From the NCBI GenBank assembly GCA_028622995.1, contig JAJQJQ010000040.1, positions 930,001 to 994,000 on the forward strand: a DNA stretch of 64,000 nucleotides. Direction: 5' to 3'. A program made the translations under genes and the position numbers. Below are positions 62,324 through 64,000 of this stretch, piece by piece (positions within the stretch are counted from its first letter, which is position 1; the number at the start of each line of letters is the position of its first letter). The notes below the pieces were generated by a model. The model was not told where the DNA came from. It made no database searches and saw only the letters and a program-made list of their open reading frames with translations. This DNA comes from Panagrolaimus kolymaensis (lineage: Eukaryota; Nematoda; Chromadorea; Rhabditida; Panagrolaimidae).

Positions 62324-64000
62324 ATTGATGATTGATCCCTGCAAAAGAAATATCATTATTATAACTATCTTTCTTTTTTATTATTATTAACAATTCACGA
62401 TTAAAAAATAATATCGCCATATAAAAAAATCGTTGTCAAAGTTTCTTTTCTTCGAAGCTTTCACTTTCTTTCAAGGTGGTTGAACAACAAAATAAAACTT
62501 CGTCTCTCGCTTCATGTTACATAATGAGCCACGAGTGAAAGTTTCCGCGCAGGATTGCATGACTTTCGAATTTAAAAAAAAAGAGCTTCATTCAAGATTA
62601 GGCTTGTTTGTTAATACTTTAATTAATTTTATTTTATTATTAATGTGCTTTTTTTTTTGGTTGCCCTTTTTGTGCTTATTTTTTTGCTTATGGCATTCGT
62701 GATGGATGAGTTTTTCCCCTCTCGTCTTTAATGGAGAAATATTTGAGAAAAAAAGTATTTGTGGACTTTGTTGAGTGCCTTTTTTAAGAAATACATCAAC
62801 ATGCGACGATGAAAGGAGGTACTTATTTGGTAGCGATCAAGTTGCAAAAAGCTTCTTTTTCCATCCATCTTTATAAAGCTTTTTTTGGCTTATATCCAAA
62901 GGGGCTTTTCTTTACTTTGCCCCATTACTTTCTTTTATATTTTTAAGGTCGTCAAAAAAGTTTACACATAGCAATTCTGTATTGATTAAGAAGGGCAACA
63001 AACAAAAAAATTTTACAAACAAAGTAAAGCCTTAGATGGCGGCGGTCGTCAATTTTCGTTTCTGCCGAATATGTTTTTTTTTTCGGGAAGAAGCAGAAAA
63101 AATGATGCAATGAATGTCCTTACTATATATTATTCCCATTTTTTCTCTTTTTCTTTTGGCACTACACTAAAATGGTCCTATTCTCAAAATAAAAAAATGT
63201 GTTCACAATGTCATTTTAGACTTGGTTGTGTCTTTTAGTAGTAGCGGCGCTCTGACGCGCATATATATATTTTTTCCCCTTACTTTTTTGAAGTCCATTT
63301 TTCATGGAAGGTTGTGGGCGTGTCATTTGTTCGAGGCACGCTCTCTATTTTATTTTTTTTATTTCGTCAAAAGCGGCAAGCATCTATCTCACAATCAATT
63401 CCCGTTATCCTTTTTTGGAGCGCCCCTTCAACAACCAAAAATGGGGAGAAGAAGAAAGAGAAAAAAAAACTTTCAAAGGGCGGAGAAAATGTTTTTAAAA
63501 AAATAGAGAAGAAAGGAGAATATTGCGGCAGCGGCAACAGCGACGACAACTTTTTTTCTTCTTCTCTTCTTTGCATGTGAGAGTGTTATGGCTGTTGGTG
63601 GCAGCGCATATTGGAAAAAATGGGGAGACTCGCAAGAGTGAACACATTGAATGTGATGGCGATGGATGCCCCTCTTCTTTGCCGCTGGCCTTTAAGACTT
63701 CCACTATAGAAGCAATAATATGCTTTTGCTGCTTTCGAATGCCATCTTTTTTCTTATTCTTCGTCTTCTTCTAACCAAGAAGAAAATAGAAATTATGTGA
63801 TCGCGCCCGTGTCCATTTTTTCTTCATTTGATCTTTTTTTGCTTTTCATGTTGTTTTAAACATTTTGCATTAATTTTCAGCTTTCGCCTTTTTAAGGCAT
63901 TTCCATATTTCGATTTTATTCCTTGATTTTTAATTTTTTAATTTTTTATTTCAAATCCATTCTTTTACGACCGTCCTAACTAAATGGGACTAAAGTCGTC
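62324..64000. promoter_or_regulatory. upstream of katanin; no gene seen
   Basis: About 1.7 kb past the katanin start, to the window edge. It includes T-rich tracts and open frames of 60-100 codons on both strands that overlap one another. I find no supportable exon. It probably holds the promoter of the possible operon. Confidence 0.4.

Noticed and set aside
62514..63774. Open frames past the katanin start
   Set aside because: They overlap on both strands, are Lys/Phe-rich from A/T runs and lack any family block.

Overview
The window is a strongly AT-rich, gene-dense piece of a small-intron animal genome. Most introns are about 45-60 bases with a T-rich acceptor (tttttag or ttttcag). Many start codons sit 0-15 bases behind an acceptor-like ttttag, as expected where mRNAs receive a trans-spliced leader. 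Some same-strand genes are packed head to tail with gaps of 150-260 bases. The protein set is clearly metazoan (syntrophin, NUP93, FOXRED1, SERAC1, katanin p60, IP6K). Together this points to a nematode-like animal. That is an inference from architecture; the RSPH3 homologue is not what I would expect in an animal lineage without motile cilia. I recognise no bacterial, viral, tRNA, rRNA or CRISPR feature.

Layout. 0-9.1 kb: two small four-helix membrane proteins, SMNDC1/SPF30 (splicing), PCID2 (mRNA export) and SMARCAL1 (fork-remodelling helicase). 10-22.9 kb: a radial-spoke RSPH3 homologue, a TALE-like homeobox gene with a Groucho-type motif, two unrecognised genes (one with an internal tandem duplication), an ankyrin-SAM protein of the ANKS class, and TFIIH p44. 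23.2-33.5 kb: SERAC1, TMEM242 (with a GC-AG intron), FKBP12, URI1 and FOXRED1 (tightly spaced), and NUP93. 33.8-44.4 kb: an EGF-type membrane protein, a TolB/DPP-like beta-propeller protein, BUD32/TP53RK, an unknown coiled-coil/acidic protein with a fold-back element in its first intron, a UBE3D-like E3 and an IP6 kinase. 45.2-52.8 kb: a syntrophin split by a 1.8-kb insertion-like intron that carries a minisatellite, an epoxide-hydrolase family member lacking its catalytic residues, and a tandem Ras-association protein. 52.8-55.5 kb is non-coding. 55.6-62.3 kb: five minus-strand genes in order of transcription (katanin p60, ERCC1, NUBP1, a mitochondrial-type beta-ketoacyl synthase, a C2H2 zinc-finger protein), an operon candidate. 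62.3-64 kb: no gene seen.

Functional themes. DNA repair and transcription (SMARCAL1, ERCC1, p44), mitochondrial biogenesis (FOXRED1, TMEM242, SERAC1, the KAS enzyme), RNA metabolism and export (SMNDC1, PCID2, NUP93) and cytoskeleton/cilium (katanin, RSPH3, ANKS-like). Apart from the two possible operons, I see no sign that neighbours form a dedicated pathway.

The most interesting signal is in the syntrophin gene. Removing the DNA between two ACATTT copies restores a continuous reading frame that matches the family consensus, so the large intron looks like a recent insertion that is spliced out in frame with a donor lying inside the insert. All gene models are hand-spliced from the sequence without transcript evidence; small exon-edge errors are possible.
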